Below are positions 20,095 to 32,880 of a DNA stretch of 64,000 nt, piece after piece. Every line of letters begins with the position of its first letter. Within the stretch, counting starts at the first letter, position 1. The stretch is from NCBI GenBank assembly GCA_948567375.1, contig OX419755.1, positions 4,221,001-4,285,000 of the forward strand, read 5' to 3'. A program made the position numbers and the translations under genes. The notes below the pieces were generated by a model that saw nothing but the letters and a program-made list of their open reading frames with translations, was not told the origin of the DNA and made no database searches. This DNA is from Lunularia cruciata (lineage: Eukaryota > Streptophyta > Marchantiopsida > Lunulariales > Lunulariaceae).

Positions 20095-23000
20095 CTAATG
20101 CTGCTTCCCATCTAATGTCAGCAGTACCTTGTAGAGCTCTGGGCGGCGATCTCTAAATACCCCCCAACTAGCACGCTTATAATGGATGCTTTCTAGATCA
20201 AAAGTGGCTACCAAGACTGTGTCACTCTTGTTGTCAGCTGCTTCCACAATCTCTCCAGTAGGGCCTGTTCACACAGAGGACCAATTGTTTCCATCCAGTA
20301 AGATCAACTTGATTAGAAATAGCTATACAAGGAAGCATTTCGATACAGCAAATTCACATTTATACGCTTATCCTATAGTGCAACGACTTCAGAATTCTAT
20401 CAAACGCAAGCTAATGGTTGATACATCAAGTATAATTCTTCGCAAATATGACTTAATTTTTTTTTTCCATCTAGAACCCACCTGCAATGAAAGAATTTCC
20501 ATAGAAGGTGATTTTACTAGGTCCATGTTCTGTCTCAATTATCTCCTCTCCAACACGGTTCGATGCAATGACAGGCACCTGTTAGCATAGTCGCACGGAT
20601 TAGTCAACAAGGAATAATGGGACGATTTTGCTTTTGAAACGAATCTAAACTGACATTGTCAAAATTTTTAGGGTCACCGAGACTCCCACTGTGGCAATAA
20701 CAGGTCCTTGAGAATTATACCACATTCGCTCCAGCGTGGCCTTGCATCACTCGTTTCCAGTGTTCTGACGAATCCAAATCGCCATCTTGAGGTTCAGTGC
20801 CAATTGCAGTCGGATAAAAGAGCAGCTCTGCTCCCATCAAAGCAAGACACCTCGCCACTTCTGGGAACCATTGATCCCAGCAAATAGCTGCAATGATATG
20901 TTTCCTACTCAAAATTAGCACGTGAAGAGCTGGAAGCAATCGCAAAAATAACTAGACTAACAGTCTAGTTTAATCTGGATTACACACAGAAATTACTCCA
21001 ATAACTGACAAGGTTGATCTCAGTCTCAACCCTCTGTATCATCAGTTGCAGCCTACTGACAGCGGCTACTGAATGGTGACATGGCATCTGCAGGTCACTA
21101 AAAAAGCAAGTTCCTAGATGAGACTACACTCTGATGTCCTTCGACATATACTATACTACGACAAATACTACTGATCTCTTTCTTCATCTCGAAAGAAGTC
21201 ATCACACATGCTGATACTTCGACTTCATATTGGCTTACCTACTCCAATCTTGGCAAACTTGGTCTCAAAAACCTGCCAATCGAGTACTTTGCGTCAACAT
21301 TCAAAGCTTTCAAGTCATTTGGGTACATATCACAGTTAATTCAATACCATAAACGTAATGGACTGCTAAGTAGCCAACACCAAACTGATCACCGAACTCC
21401 ACTGACAAACACTAATGGCATGAAATACGTGTAGAGCCCTTTATGGCAAGAAAATTAAGGAACATATACTGATAAAACACCTTGAAGCCAGTATCGCCTG
21501 GGTTGAAGTAGAACTTCTCTTGATAACCTGCCAGATGTAATGTGGTCTAGGTAAATACATGAACTTTGCAAATGGTGCAAACTTCTTTAGGTGAAGTCTG
21601 TACTGAATGCAGGATAGGAAAAAAGTATAGCACTGTACACGCACCTTTAAGACTCTTCTTTTTCATTTACTTGCTGGAAGCAGGCTCTCATTAAACTTCA
21701 CTATCCAGATTGCTAAGACTGTTAGACCTCTTCGAAACATTAGACTTCTAAGCTGTAACCAAGTATGTTGTTTCATCAAAAAGAACATAGGAAATTATGG
21801 CTCGGATATATAAACCTATATATGCAAGCCAAAACAAGACATCATAAGTCTATAGGGACATGGGTTACCTGGCCCATCTGGTATATGGGACTTTCGGTAT
21901 AGCCCGAGGTCTTTTCCATCAGCATCGATGACAACTATTGAATTGTAGTGAGCACAGTTAGCTTGTTCGAAGAAACTCACTGGAATCACCACACCGAGCT
22001 CTTTGGCTAGGTTCTGCATCCTGAAAAATCGTGAGAAATTTGATATTTCAAATTTTCATGTTATATACGCGATATTCGCTATAAACTGCCTCATAACTAT
22101 GCAGATCCAAAATGTTGTAGGTCCTACATTATACAGACACTTAAAATATGCACAAACATTGTTGAACCACAAACCTTTCGATAGTGGGGTGCCCTTCCCG
22201 GGGTTGGGCTCTTTTGAAGAAATCTTCTCGTTGTGCCTGGCAAAAGTAATAGCCTTCAAAGAGCTCCTGCAGGTGGATTGTCCATCAAAAGTAGTAATAC
22301 GAGAGCACCAGCAGCTTCAGCACTTCCAGATTTGGTTGCTTACATAGCTTAATAAATCAATTCTGAATGATTATTGCTACGAACTGCCTACAGGGTCGTG
22401 GGAGAACGGGGTATCCAACCTGAATCAAAATGATGTTAGCTCCTTCAGCGTGAGCTTCTCTGACCATCCTGTACACCAAGCGTCGTGTCAGTCCATGTTT
22501 CATGTAAATACTTTTCTCGTTAACAGTTTATTTCTCCAACAGAGGAATGTCAAGGACAAATTTTCATTTCCTCTGCAACGTGAGAGTAATCTACACAACA
22601 TCATACCTACCGGATTTTGTTGCCATTTCATCTACATTTCATATGCATTTACTGACTTCTGGATCTCCCGTTCCTCGAACGGCTTCTGTCCTCATATATC
22701 CAATATCATACCTACCGGATCGCCGCACAAAACCGTACATATATATTGACCAGGTGCTAGACTAAACGCAAGTCATTTGGACCTACAACAGCACTAAATA
22801 GCAGATTTGTATAAATGATGAGTACCACCTGAATGTAAGAAAGCCCGAAATTTGATCTCAGATTTGGGAGAGCTCCCCCACGAAAACTTGCTTAAAGCCT
22901 GAACTACAAATGAAATCCTAGTTTCTAAATCGTTTCATCAAAAAGCAGGGAAGTGCTAATTGTAGAAAAGATGGAAAACATTAATCATGGACCCAAAGAG

Positions 23001-23247
23001 GAACAGACATCACGTCAGAGCTACACTCTATGATCAGTTCTATCGAGAAGATAAGGCGGGTGAAGGAAATCTCAGCTCAAGAAAGGGAATTTCGTAAATC
23101 GATCCATTAAAGTGAGCTGAATTGATCAGTTTTGTCCGCAAATTCATCATACCTCTCAGCTTTGTCAACATTTGTTTTGACATCATCCGTGCAAGAGAAT
23201 TGAAGCGAGGCGACGGTCACCTCCCTCTTCCTCTCCTTCCCTACCAT
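20095..23247 (-). CDS. CPA: N-carbamoylputrescine amidohydrolase (nitrilase family)
   Basis: The enzyme hydrolyses N-carbamoylputrescine to putrescine, CO2 and ammonia, the last step of the arginine decarboxylase route of polyamine synthesis. Nine minus-strand exons: 23247-23153, 22468-22420, 22266-22175, 22020-21869, 21527-21481, 21272-21239, 20887-20721, 20578-20482, 20264-20095. All borders are GT-AG and phases agree, giving 300 aa, the usual family length. The nitrilase triad is visible: Glu49 in IQELFEGYYF, Lys122 in YRKSHIPDGPG, Cys159 in GVAICWDQWFP. Typical blocks HWKRVMQGHAGANV, SFIAGPTGEIV and ASWGVFRDRRPELY follow. The start is the Met of MVGKERKREVTVASLQFSC, the position normal for plant homologues; the frame is open upstream but without similarity. 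Probably cytosolic and functional. It lies head to head with BRCA1, 1.43 kb away. Confidence 0.95.
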
Positions 23248-23696
23248 GATTCCTGATCCTCGCACTCGCTTCCTCTGTTCCTCCGAAGACTCCCAGTCCT
23301 GAGAATAGTAATCAGCGCACAAAAATCTTCCTCCTGCTCCTCGGTGTAATTTTGACAGAAGTCTCTGTGTATGGCTGACTCTCAGGACTCTCAGGTGTAA
23401 GCAGTCAGTCACCTTAGAAAGTAGGGAAAGGAAGTTCTCGGGCAATCCGGGTTCATGGGTCTGCTTACTTGGCAATGCTAAAACGTAGTTATGGTGACTT
23501 TTCTGCCATGTCACACTGGGTTCAATATCTTGTCAGCACCTAAGCTCCAGACTTCGGAACCAGAGACACATGTACAGAGTCTTGGGTGATTTTCAGATGT
23601 GGATTGATCTTCCATAATAGTAGAAGTCTCAATCTGATTTCGTGCACTTGGATTATTGTTTCACATAATTAAGACATGATAATTAAGAATTTAAAG

Positions 23697-23760
23697 GGGA
23701 AAAGGCGACCACGTAGAACATAAGAAGATAAGAAGGATGGGAAGACGCAGCAAGCGCTAC
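23697..23760 (-). repeat. Dispersed hairpin-bearing short repeat, copy d (reverse orientation)
   Basis: On the minus strand it reads GTCTTCCCATCCTTCTTAT … TTCTACGTGGTCGCCTTTTC, the same order of blocks as copies b and c with a small internal insertion. The GATGG arm of the hairpin is mostly lost. Confidence 0.55.
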
Positions 23761-24192
23761 AAAGGAGATAAAAGAGGTAAAAAATAGGGCTAGGTCTCAA
23801 TAATATCGCTACGAAAATTTGATTACTGTATTAAAATATCTGAAGTATACAAACCAAAGATTTACCAACTAGTGGAACATTCGTATAAATATCACCTAGT
23901 GTGATTGAAGTTATAATTTCTTTATGCCATAGCCATTTTTTAACAGTGACTAAAAACCCCATCACTTTAAAAAGTTACATCTACAAGGTTTCATAAAAGT
24001 ATTATCCTTTCAGCAGACTTATGTAAAGCAATATTAACAGTATCTTCATACGACTAGTAAAGACTGCCAGTTCCATTAAGCGGCCATCGAGACACCCGGC
24101 CCGTGCTACTAATTCCCGGTCGAGATTCCTACCGGGCAAGTGCGAGTAAGGAAGTGTGAGGATGGGGCTCCCGCCCTCGCGCACTGTTTGAG

Positions 24193-24203
24193 TTTCGCGG
24201 GAA
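24193..24203 (+). promoter_or_regulatory. E2F-binding-site consensus upstream of BRCA1
   Basis: TTTCGCGGGAA matches the E2F consensus (TTTSSCGS with its GAA half). It is 476 bp before the BRCA1 start codon and about 140 bp before a TATA box. Plant BRCA1 is a known S-phase and DNA-damage target of E2F/RBR, so the site is functionally plausible. Confidence 0.6.
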
Positions 24204-24333
24204 CCACGGGAAGGGTTGGGAAGTTCGAATTTCGTTTTCGAAAGTTCGAAGTCTTCATCATTTCACAGTCGAGCTAAGTCCAAATTCTGGGGCACTCATG
24301 ACTCGAGCTGATCCGAGTCCACTCGTGTCTCGT

Positions 24334-24341
24334 CTATATAA
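24334..24341 (+). promoter_or_regulatory. Candidate TATA box of BRCA1
   Basis: CTATATAATT in a GC-mixed context, about 340 bp before the start codon, is the only good TATA-like sequence on the + strand between the E2F site and the ATG. The implied 5' UTR would be about 300 nt. Confidence 0.4.
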
Positions 24342-24678
24342 TTCTGACCCACAGGTCAGTTAAGACTTTGTTGAGTGCATCCATCACACTGGGTGTAGAG
24401 ATTGGTAATTGTTCTCAATTCGAACGCGCGTGGAATCGTTCGATTGATTGCTCAAATAGCGCAGCAGCATTAGTTTCATTTCGTTTTGCGCTCGCGGTTG
24501 TAGTGAACTCAATTTGCCGATCGGGAGCGTAGCAGAGGCGTTTTTCTGGTTGCCAGTCTCGCGGTTGTTGAGCTCAAATTCTTCTATTAATTGCGTGGCA
24601 GCAGCTGTTTCGATTCGAATTGTAGTTCGAATGTGATTGGGAAAGCTGGAATTTTGCGTCGCTGAGATTAGAAGCGCG

Positions 24679-27600
24679 ATGGCGATGGTAAGCGAAGGGA
24701 CCTTGTCGCAGTTGGAACGGATGGCTGGCGAGCTGAAGTGTGGGATCTGGTAAGTCTCTAGACGCGCTTTGTTCTTCTAGTGCATACACATTCTGTGTAT
24801 GCAATACCCACCAAATTTTTCTCTTTTTGGCTTTACCTTATACAACTTAACCATCGCTCGGCTGGGTCCTGGATAACGAGCTGTAGTTTGCTGTCACACT
24901 CTGCCAGCCACGCTTCTCAGGCTCCACCTATTGGCACTAACTTGAATTCGAGGCGGGTCTGCATAATGTTTTTCGACTCAATTAAGACTCTTTGTAACTG
25001 GTATGGCTATGTGGGACAGTATAATGTAAATTGCGAAGTACAGTGAACTTCAGTCCAGTCTCATGATTGCAAACTTACCGGGTAAACTTATTCCAGAATG
25101 GGTTTCACATTTCACCCTTTGAGTTGACGTATTCATGTGGACTTAGTGCACACGAGGATGTACACTATCGCTACCCGACACGTTTTGCCATCTTTTTTCA
25201 ATTTGCTTTCTTCGCGCTCCCGATAGTTGGACTGAGATTTTCTCCTTCGCTGTAATTACTTGCTATCACGATTGAATGGAGTAAGGACTTCCCCGCTTCG
25301 TACCTACATATTCTCGCACGTCCTTGCCTTATGTAATGCATGTCCCAGAATGGTTCTCGATTCCATTACCACTGTGTAGCTGCTTGAATAGTATCATGCC
25401 AACGTATGATACAGAAAAGTCCAGTTCAGTCACTGGTTTAAATACCCTCTCTTGGACAATTTCTCTACGGGTTGAACGGTCATTACATAATGTCAAAGAG
25501 TCAGGCAGTCAATAAAGTGGATCTTTGGCGTAAAATCAAACTGTGAAGACGTTGAAAATGGTAGAACGCATCAGTTAATCCAATATATGTCAGGTTCTGA
25601 TGACTTTGTTGGTAACTGCATTTCTGTGTCTTCAATATGTTTCAATTCTTGCAGGAAGAATACCTTATGTAATGTAACATGCATGTGTCTCCGTTTTCTC
25701 TTTGATTGCTATGCTCTGACCGTTCGCCTGCCTTTTGCAGTTTCAACCTGTACAAGGATGCAGTCACCATTTCCTGCAATCACACTTTCTGCAGGTCCTG
25801 TATATTGGACTTCATAAGGGGACAGTCCTCCTGTCCCGTGTGTAAGGCCCACACGACGAGGAGAGGTAAGCCAGATTCATAAACACGCTTCCATTATGCC
25901 ACTTTGGCTGCTAGAGGGTTCAAAATCTTGCACTAACTTGATGATTTTGTTGTATATTTTTATGCTGTTTGTTAACTTAAATATCACCGAAACTCTTGGC
26001 TACCAGGATTTTATAAATGTTATGTCAGAATACATCAAAAGTGCAGCTCACTCGTGATTTGAAACATTTTCAGAGGTTATAATTCTAGAACTGTTTTTTG
26101 AAGTCCAAGATATGATATCCACCTATCCATTTCATTGTTATCATTCATACCAATTTAACGTGATTAACATTAGATTCTCTGCACTCTAGAAATACGGCCA
26201 TCACCACAAATGGATAATCTGGTGGATATTTTCAAAGCAATGGAGAGTTCGGCGGGGATTTCATTGTTTCCAAAGGCCTCCATACCAGCGCAAGCACCAG
26301 CACCTGTTGTTAAGGTCAAGTCCAAGGCCAAAGGAGGAAGCAAACGAATGAGGGCAAACTCACTGCCTCAAGGTGTTGTTCTCGCTAAGAAGCGGATTCA
26401 AGTTCCTAGAGAGTCGGAATTACCGAGTTCCGAGGATCTTCAAGGGACTGGAAGCCAGCCTTCCCACCCTTCCGAGACGTATTGGGTTGACCCAGTTCCT
26501 GGTATTTCGGAATCCAGTTTGATTGTCCCTGTCCATGAAAATGTCTCAAACCACCATCAACAGCAGGAAATTTCCCAAAGGCTGGTGGAAATGCTACAGT
26601 GTGAAGATGTTATTGGACAGGATAAGCCTAATTTGGACTCTGAGTTGAAAGACTTTCCTTCTTTACGACAGGCTTTCAGTGAGTTGCCGCTGCAGCTCAC
26701 CCCTTTCTTCTGGCTTCCAAATGAAGCATTACCTTCACAGGATGAAATCCTTACCCAAACACAGCTCACTGCCCAGCCTGTGCGTCCTGAATTTAGTGAC
26801 CTCAAAGATTCGGATGATGACGGGTCGTTAGATGATGTACAACAACCGGTAAGTTAATACTTTCATTCCTTGTTATTGTTGCTTTGAGGTTTAGTTTTGA
26901 TGTTTTGATGATTTCATTCTGAACTGTTTACTAAATGAATTCTAATGGATTTTTGTGTGATTTCTGTTTTGATGATTACATTCTGAACTGTTTACTAAAT
27001 GAATTCTAATGGATTTTTCTTCTATCAATCTTATATTATATATATAACAGATTGTCTACACAAATGGATTTGGTGAAACTTCAGGATATGATAGTGATAC
27101 TTTTGAGTGGACTCAGAGGCCTTGCTCACCAGAATTATCTTGTAGTCCAGAGCGTTTTCACAATATGAGGAACATTAGAACTTCAGTTTTACAAGAACCT
27201 TTTCCTCTTCTAACTGGCAATAAGAATTTGGAATCGCTTCCAAAGTCTATGGACGAAATGGATAAGAGAGACATCGCAGCATCTGCTAGTAAGTTTTTGG
27301 ATCTGCTTCGAGCAGGTTCATCCGATAGTCCTCCTGAACCTAATCTTGTTAAACCTGATGATTCCAATAGTAGTAAATTCAAAGCTTCTGCACCTCTTAC
27401 CCGCATTGTTAGCTACAAGAGCCAAACTCCCGAAAAGTTGGAAGTCAATCCAAAGATTAAAACAGGTGTAGAGATAAAAGCACCATGCTCAACCGAAGAA
27501 GACTCAACCGAACCGGAACCAGATTGTCGATTTTGTGGCAAAACAGGCAATTCTGAGGTATGCTACAATTAACCATTTATCTTCTGTTCTCAATTATATG

Positions 27601-30395
27601 CTTTTTTACTTGAACTTCGATTTTACATATTGTTCGAGTAGCTTTCTTATCATCATTAAATTAACATAAATTTCATATTCATTATAACTAGTTGGTGACA
27701 TACAATTAATGTGCATATTTGAATGTTATTCTTTTATTTCTTTTGACTATGCTCCCATTTTCAGGTTGCTGGAGAATTGATGGCTTATCAAATTTCTAAA
27801 CTTGGCAACAGAATTCTTCATGTCCACAAATTGTGCGCTGAATGGTAATGTATTTGTGGAATGTTTTAATATCAATTTCAAAATAAAATTTTTGATGAAT
27901 TATAATAGCATTTACTTTTTATCTTGAATACAAACTCTTTTTGCCTTAACTTTCGGTATATAATACAAATATTTTTGCCTGTAGGGCTCCTAATGTGTAC
28001 TTCAAAGAGGATGACAAGCCAATGAATCTTACTGTCGAGCTCACTCGGGGAAGCAAAATTAAGTGCTCTGTATGTGGCATGAAAGGAGCAGCCCTCGGAT
28101 GTTGCAATTCAAAATGCAAAAATAGTTATCATTATCCATGTGCACGTTCTCTTAAAGGATGTCACTGGAAAGAAGTAAGTACTCTAGAATGTGTTGTCCT
28201 ATTAATACTAAATACTAAATCTTTTCATTATCTCTTCCTTTGAGTAACATCTTAATGAAACTCTTATTTATTTTATATATTGTTAAATTTAGTCCTGTCA
28301 TCAATCATAAATGTAATTCACTGAAGTCATTTTGTATATTGTCAGTCTTATCTGGCTAAAATTTTAATATTTTTGAATCTAATTATACTGAAGTGATTTA
28401 GAATATATCTTCTATTAATAATTTTTGATATAAAATATATTGGTTAGTAAAATGAACTTGTAGGTTTTTACTTTAACCTTCTGATATTGGACATGTTTGG
28501 ATTTTGTACAGGATGATTATGTTATGTATTGTCCACTCCATGCTCGTGGCAAGGGTCCGAAAGTTCGAAGACATTCCAGAGAAAGCTCTACTTCAACTCT
28601 AGAAGTGGAGCCAACCAAAATACTAAGCAATGCAACGGAACTTACACTGACCAAAGCTGTAAGGAAAGAGATTGCAAAAAAGGAAGGCCCAATGAAGAAG
28701 TGTATGAACACACCGTTAGAGATTAAGAGCAAATGGGATCAGAGGCCCACCCAAAAATGGGTTTTGTGCGGATCAGGACTGGACTCATCCTTAAAGGTAA
28801 AGTTACCGAGGTTCAACGAGCAGATACTTCAGCTCTTTAGTGACTATAGGCCATCTAGAGGCAGATTCAAGCCAAATTCAGACAGATTACTATTAGATTG
28901 CTTACAGAAGTGTGGACTATATCGATATGTTTGTAATCTCGTTGATTTTGTTTTGGGAAACTAGAACTATTTTCGACGAATACATGCCCCTAAGTTAATA
29001 TTAAAGAATCAGCAATTTCCTTGCCAATTGAAGATCTATAATCTGTATAACAAACATACAAATCCTGCAGGTTCAAGTGGCATCCTTTGCATCTCTCACT
29101 GGTGCAACTTTAGTCAACCAATGGAGCTCAGCTGTGACTCATGTAATCACTGGGACCGATGAGCAAGGTGCTGCCAAAAGGACACTGAAGTATCTATTAG
29201 CCATGTTGGAGGGCAAGTGGATCGTGCGAGTTGACTGTAATTTACTCACCTCCCCAATGTCTTTCATCCTATTCTGACGTGGGGGGCTCCAGCAACCTCT
29301 CACATAAACTTTGCCTTGCTCCTTTGTCAATAACACACACTACAGGATGCTGAATCCTGCAGAATCTAAACCAGAACTAGTTGGGTGAAATCGTGATTTA
29401 AAACACTTAAGGGTGCTTCATTTGACCCAGAACTAGTTTGAAGTCGTAATTAATTTACCCCCTAGTATTCTAGTGGGTTGATTGTGCAAGGAGAGCCTAA
29501 TTTTAATTAGAACGACAAAAAGTTAAGCAGAGCGTAAATCAGTTATCATCCAGCTGTTCGTGATGCGGGCGACGGTGTATTTCCCTTCCTCTGTTATGCA
29601 GTGTGCTGTCGCTACTGCTAAATATCGATGTTCTGGAGATGATATGATTCATTGAGCGTAGTCCTCGTGCCCTTTCTAACTGCCTTGCTAAAAACTCAAA
29701 AATATGAAATATGACCCTAGTCTGTGTTAGTTTCTAGCCCTTTCTCTAGAAATGCAGGTTTCTCAATCCTACTTTCACTGTTTCTGAAAACTTCAGGGAT
29801 GCTAGAGTGCATACACAGGAAGCAACCAGTTGCTGAAGAGCTCTACTTGGTAAATTGCGATGTGAATGGCTTCTTTGGCGGTCCATCTCTCAGCCGCCAT
29901 CTTGCAGCTAGCCAGGTGACCTTCCTTACGCATGAAAGTCAATTCGATCCACGTTGAGCCTTGACGTTTGGTTCTTCTCCCATGACATGTATGAGTCGAC
30001 TACATGGCCTTGAGTTCAACTAACATACCCTCTCTTCTCAGGCACGCAAATTATTTGAAGGATTATCCTTCTTCCTTTGTGGTGAGTTCACGTATGTGCT
30101 GAAGGCCGATCTGCATTCATTGATAGCTGGTGGAGGAGGAACGATTCTTCATCGTAAACCTCTTCCGCTGAGTGGATCGTCTTACCTCGAGCTTTCACCA
30201 CCTCTGCAAGCGACTCCCCAACCAGGTCAAACTATTGTGCTGTATAATGGAGAACCAGACTCTAACAGGGGAAGATATCTTGCCAGTAGAATGCAGGAAG
30301 CGATGTCTGTCTCGATTCCAGCAGGTGCATACGCCCTCCCTTGCTCTTGGTTGCTTGATTCAATAGCACACTGCAGGGTACTTCCTCCCAACTAG
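24679..30395 (+). CDS. BRCA1: BRCA1 homologue, RING-ePHD-BRCT DNA-repair E3 ligase
   Basis: Ten exons: 24679-24749, 25741-25865, 26190-26848, 27051-27557, 27765-27844, 27985-28174, 28512-28796, 29071-29236, 29797-29915, 30042-30395. Phases agree and the product is 851 aa. An N-terminal RING finger (about 20-60, CGIC … CNHTFCRSC … CPVC) is split by intron 1; the second Cys codon is made by splicing TG to T. Plant BRCA1 motifs TPFFWL (about 235) and FEWTQRPCSPE (about 303) exclude BARD1. An extended PHD finger runs from CRFCGK to YCPLHARGK (about 443-555). Two BRCT repeats end the protein (GATLVNQWSSAVTHVITG; ALPCSWLLDSIA). With BARD1 it ubiquitinates targets and promotes homologous recombination in the nucleus. 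It is likely functional. The exon 8 donor (GACT|GTAATT) is the weakest splice site. Confidence 0.95.
26900..27019 (+). repeat. Tandem duplication inside BRCA1 intron 3
   Basis: A block of about 55 bp containing CATTCTGAACTGTTTACTAA and ATGAATTCTAATGGATTTTT occurs twice, at about 26903-26957 and 26967-27019, with a single clear mismatch (TTTCAT/TTACAT). It explains most of the intron's length. Confidence 0.8.
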
Positions 30396-32880
30396 ATTAG
30401 TTGCAGCCACGTTCTGTGGAGCTTAGAAAACTTTCATCCATGGTTAGGTGTTGGCCCTTGCGGGTTTCTTAGTACCCATAAATAGGCCGCCTGTATTAAT
30501 CGGATACTTCTGGTGATGAGTTCAGGCAGAAATTACACCTATCCAACTATCTGGATAGACGCAGATAATAGTCTTGATGTTAGAAAGTACTTTGTTTAAT
30601 CTGTACATATTTAAGGAATTTGCAATAACTCAGGTTACTCATTTTCAGATTGGTGTTAGATCGGTTTCAGAGTCCGAGTTTTGTTTCTCTCATTGGACCA
30701 TTGTCCAATGCATGAAAAAGGTTAATAGAGTCGCCGTTGCTTGGTATTTGCTTAAAATCTTCTGCCACTTCCAGAGTTCCAAAAGTCCTTTCATATTTAT
30801 CGGAAGAATCCTTCTCCCCATGAATGCAAAGACCGTAGGCCCCGAACGGAAAGGAAGCTAGCAATCTAGAACACGAAAAAGTTTCACTGGCTTTTCATAC
30901 TCCGTCCTTAATGCTATCAGGAAAGATTTTATTGGATGTGTTTGAAAGGTAAACTTGTATTCCAGTGTCTCTCTTGAGCTATGGTTCCAAAATGGTCACC
31001 AACCTCAGAGTACTCTCCTGTTGGTGGTTCTCTCGGGCATGCGAGTGAAAAGAGTTGCTCAAATTGGACTTCGAGATAGTCACATCAACATAACTTTGAA
31101 TCGTGTGTGCTCAGTTAACTTCGGGATGGCCGGCTACCAGTTCGTTCAAGATGCAAGCGAACGTGATTCAGGGAACAAAGAAATCCCACCAAGCAATCCT
31201 AAAACTTGCTAGCTCAACAAAGTAAATATCAAATGGCAAGCCTCAGAAACCCACCACTAAGATGTGAAGCAAACGGAGATTTAACCAAGTAATCCAGCCC
31301 TACCATCTTGCACTCCCGATGGTGCAATTCGTTTACCGTACCTAGATGTTGATAATCAGATCTATTAATCATCACCGGAGATAGTCTGCAATGTTTTTCA
31401 TTACGTGAAGCTTGAAGGCAACAGCACAATTCGAACCCAATCTCCAGATGTTCCTTCCATACCCCCAATTCTGATGTCCTCTTGTGGTCACGTTTTACCG
31501 TTAGGAAAAACGTGGTAAGAGTGAACTAGCTTGTGGTTATGATTAATTACAAAAGCAACGGAAAGAGCAATTTTTACAAAGGTTCACTCTTATTCTCGTT
31601 TGCCTAAGGTTACCATAGCTGTTTCATTAATCGAGAGATGATTGGTTGTTTCTCTACATGTGTGGGTGGAACAAAGTGTATCCTTAAAATGAGAAGTACC
31701 TTTATTTAAAGTAATTAATAAGGGTATAAAATTTATTTAGATTTAAACCAATTTCAAATTTCAACTTTGTTTTAGCTTGTATAGTTCATTAGGTTTCCTT
31801 AACACGCTGATAATGATCAATATAAACGTCAAGATGTATGTACTTGACATACATACAAATAATTTTATCTATATGCTATATGGACTGATCAGTTTTTTTC
31901 GTTTTGCGACATCATATTTTCAATAATGTATCAGATTTAGCTCCATTTAGGTCGAAGTCTTTTACAAGCAATAAGATATGTTTCTGAATGTATACTTTCT
32001 CTCTTATGCCCACCACCAAATTAACCAAAATGAATAAATCAACTACAAAAGCAAGAATATTGTACCACAATTAAATGAAATTTAATTCATCCAATATCAC
32101 AAAGCAACAAAAAGCACAACATAGAGTCCAAACGCATACAGCTTACTAAACTTGTGTTATAGGCATTACATGAGGGATATAATTTCTTCTAGTTCACGAC
32201 GATAAGAAGGCCTGCGACGTATCAACAGATTCCCAAGACGATCCACCTCAGATCCAACGCAGGTCCCACTCCAATGGAAAGCAGTAGCTCCCCTGCCACA
32301 AGCGAGCGAGAGAATCTGCGACGAATGTACAGCCCCCGCGATGGGCCTTGACTCCGTGGCTACGATTCAAGCTCGGTCCCGCGACGACTTAAACCGGTCT
32401 TCGGGGCCCGGGCACTTCGCAGGGAGATCCAGTCAACAGTGTAATCCGTTCCGGCACAACTTAGACGTTCCCGTCCCCGCATCGGCCCACGCCGGACGGC
32501 GAACCAGGTCAATTTTCCCTACAGTTCAGCTTCATCCCCGGGAATTTGCCGGGATGTACTGAGACTGTCCGGAATTCGTCGAAAGTGACCGGTGCCGTGG
32601 AAAACTATCCCAACAGTGCTAAGTCAGAGTAAAGGTCAGTCGAACTCTGTGGGTAAACCTCATCCCCTTCGATTCTCTACTGCTTTCCTCTTCGATGATT
32701 CGTCTACTCCCCAGCCCCCATTCTCTGTCCGTGTCCCTTCCCTTTCCCTTACTCTCTGCTGCATACCACACTCAATCCACATTTCACTCCTTTTTTCCTC
32801 CAACAGAAGAATAGAGTACTGAGAGTTTGAGAGGTTTAGGAGTGGTGAATTGGGTCATCTAGTGTGAGTGGATCGGAGGA
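30396..32880. other. Intergenic DNA between BRCA1 and UROD, including the UROD promoter
   Basis: No gene is recognised. BRCA1 3' UTR probably occupies the first few hundred bases. A small fold-back element lies at 31495-31613. From about 32680 to 32770 the + strand is strongly C/T-rich (CTCTACTGCTTTCCTCTTCG and beyond), a pyrimidine patch typical of plant promoters near the transcription start. The UROD start codon follows about 110 bp later. Confidence 0.6.
31495..31613. repeat. Small fold-back (MITE-like) element
   Basis: Imperfect inverted arms of about 34 bp, left 31495-31528 and right 31580-31613, share TTACC/GGTAA ends and the perfect core AAGAGTGAAC / GTTCACTCTT. The loop is about 50 bp and AT-rich. 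The structure resembles a non-autonomous DNA transposon, but no clear target-site duplication is visible. Confidence 0.45.

Larger units (their letters stand above)
23248..24678. promoter_or_regulatory. Shared intergenic region between divergent CPA (-) and BRCA1 (+)
   Basis: This 1.43 kb region separates two divergently transcribed genes and must hold both promoters. It contains one reversed copy of the dispersed short repeat (23697-23760), an E2F-type site and a TATA box before BRCA1, and the TTCGAA motif repeated three times near 24225-24250. No further gene is seen. Confidence 0.7.

Noticed and set aside
20186-20590. 134-codon plus-strand frame
   Set aside because: It overlaps amidohydrolase exons 8 and 9 on the opposite strand and has no protein signature.
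24741-24750. BRCA1 RING finger with the second Cys replaced by Trp (CGIW)
   Set aside because: Reading through the exon end gives TGG, but with the donor after TG and exon 2 starting with T the codon is TGT, so the Cys is intact.
24679-30395. BARD1 instead of BRCA1
   Set aside because: The motifs TPFFWL and FEWTQRPCSPE and the LERM-GELKC start are those of plant BRCA1.
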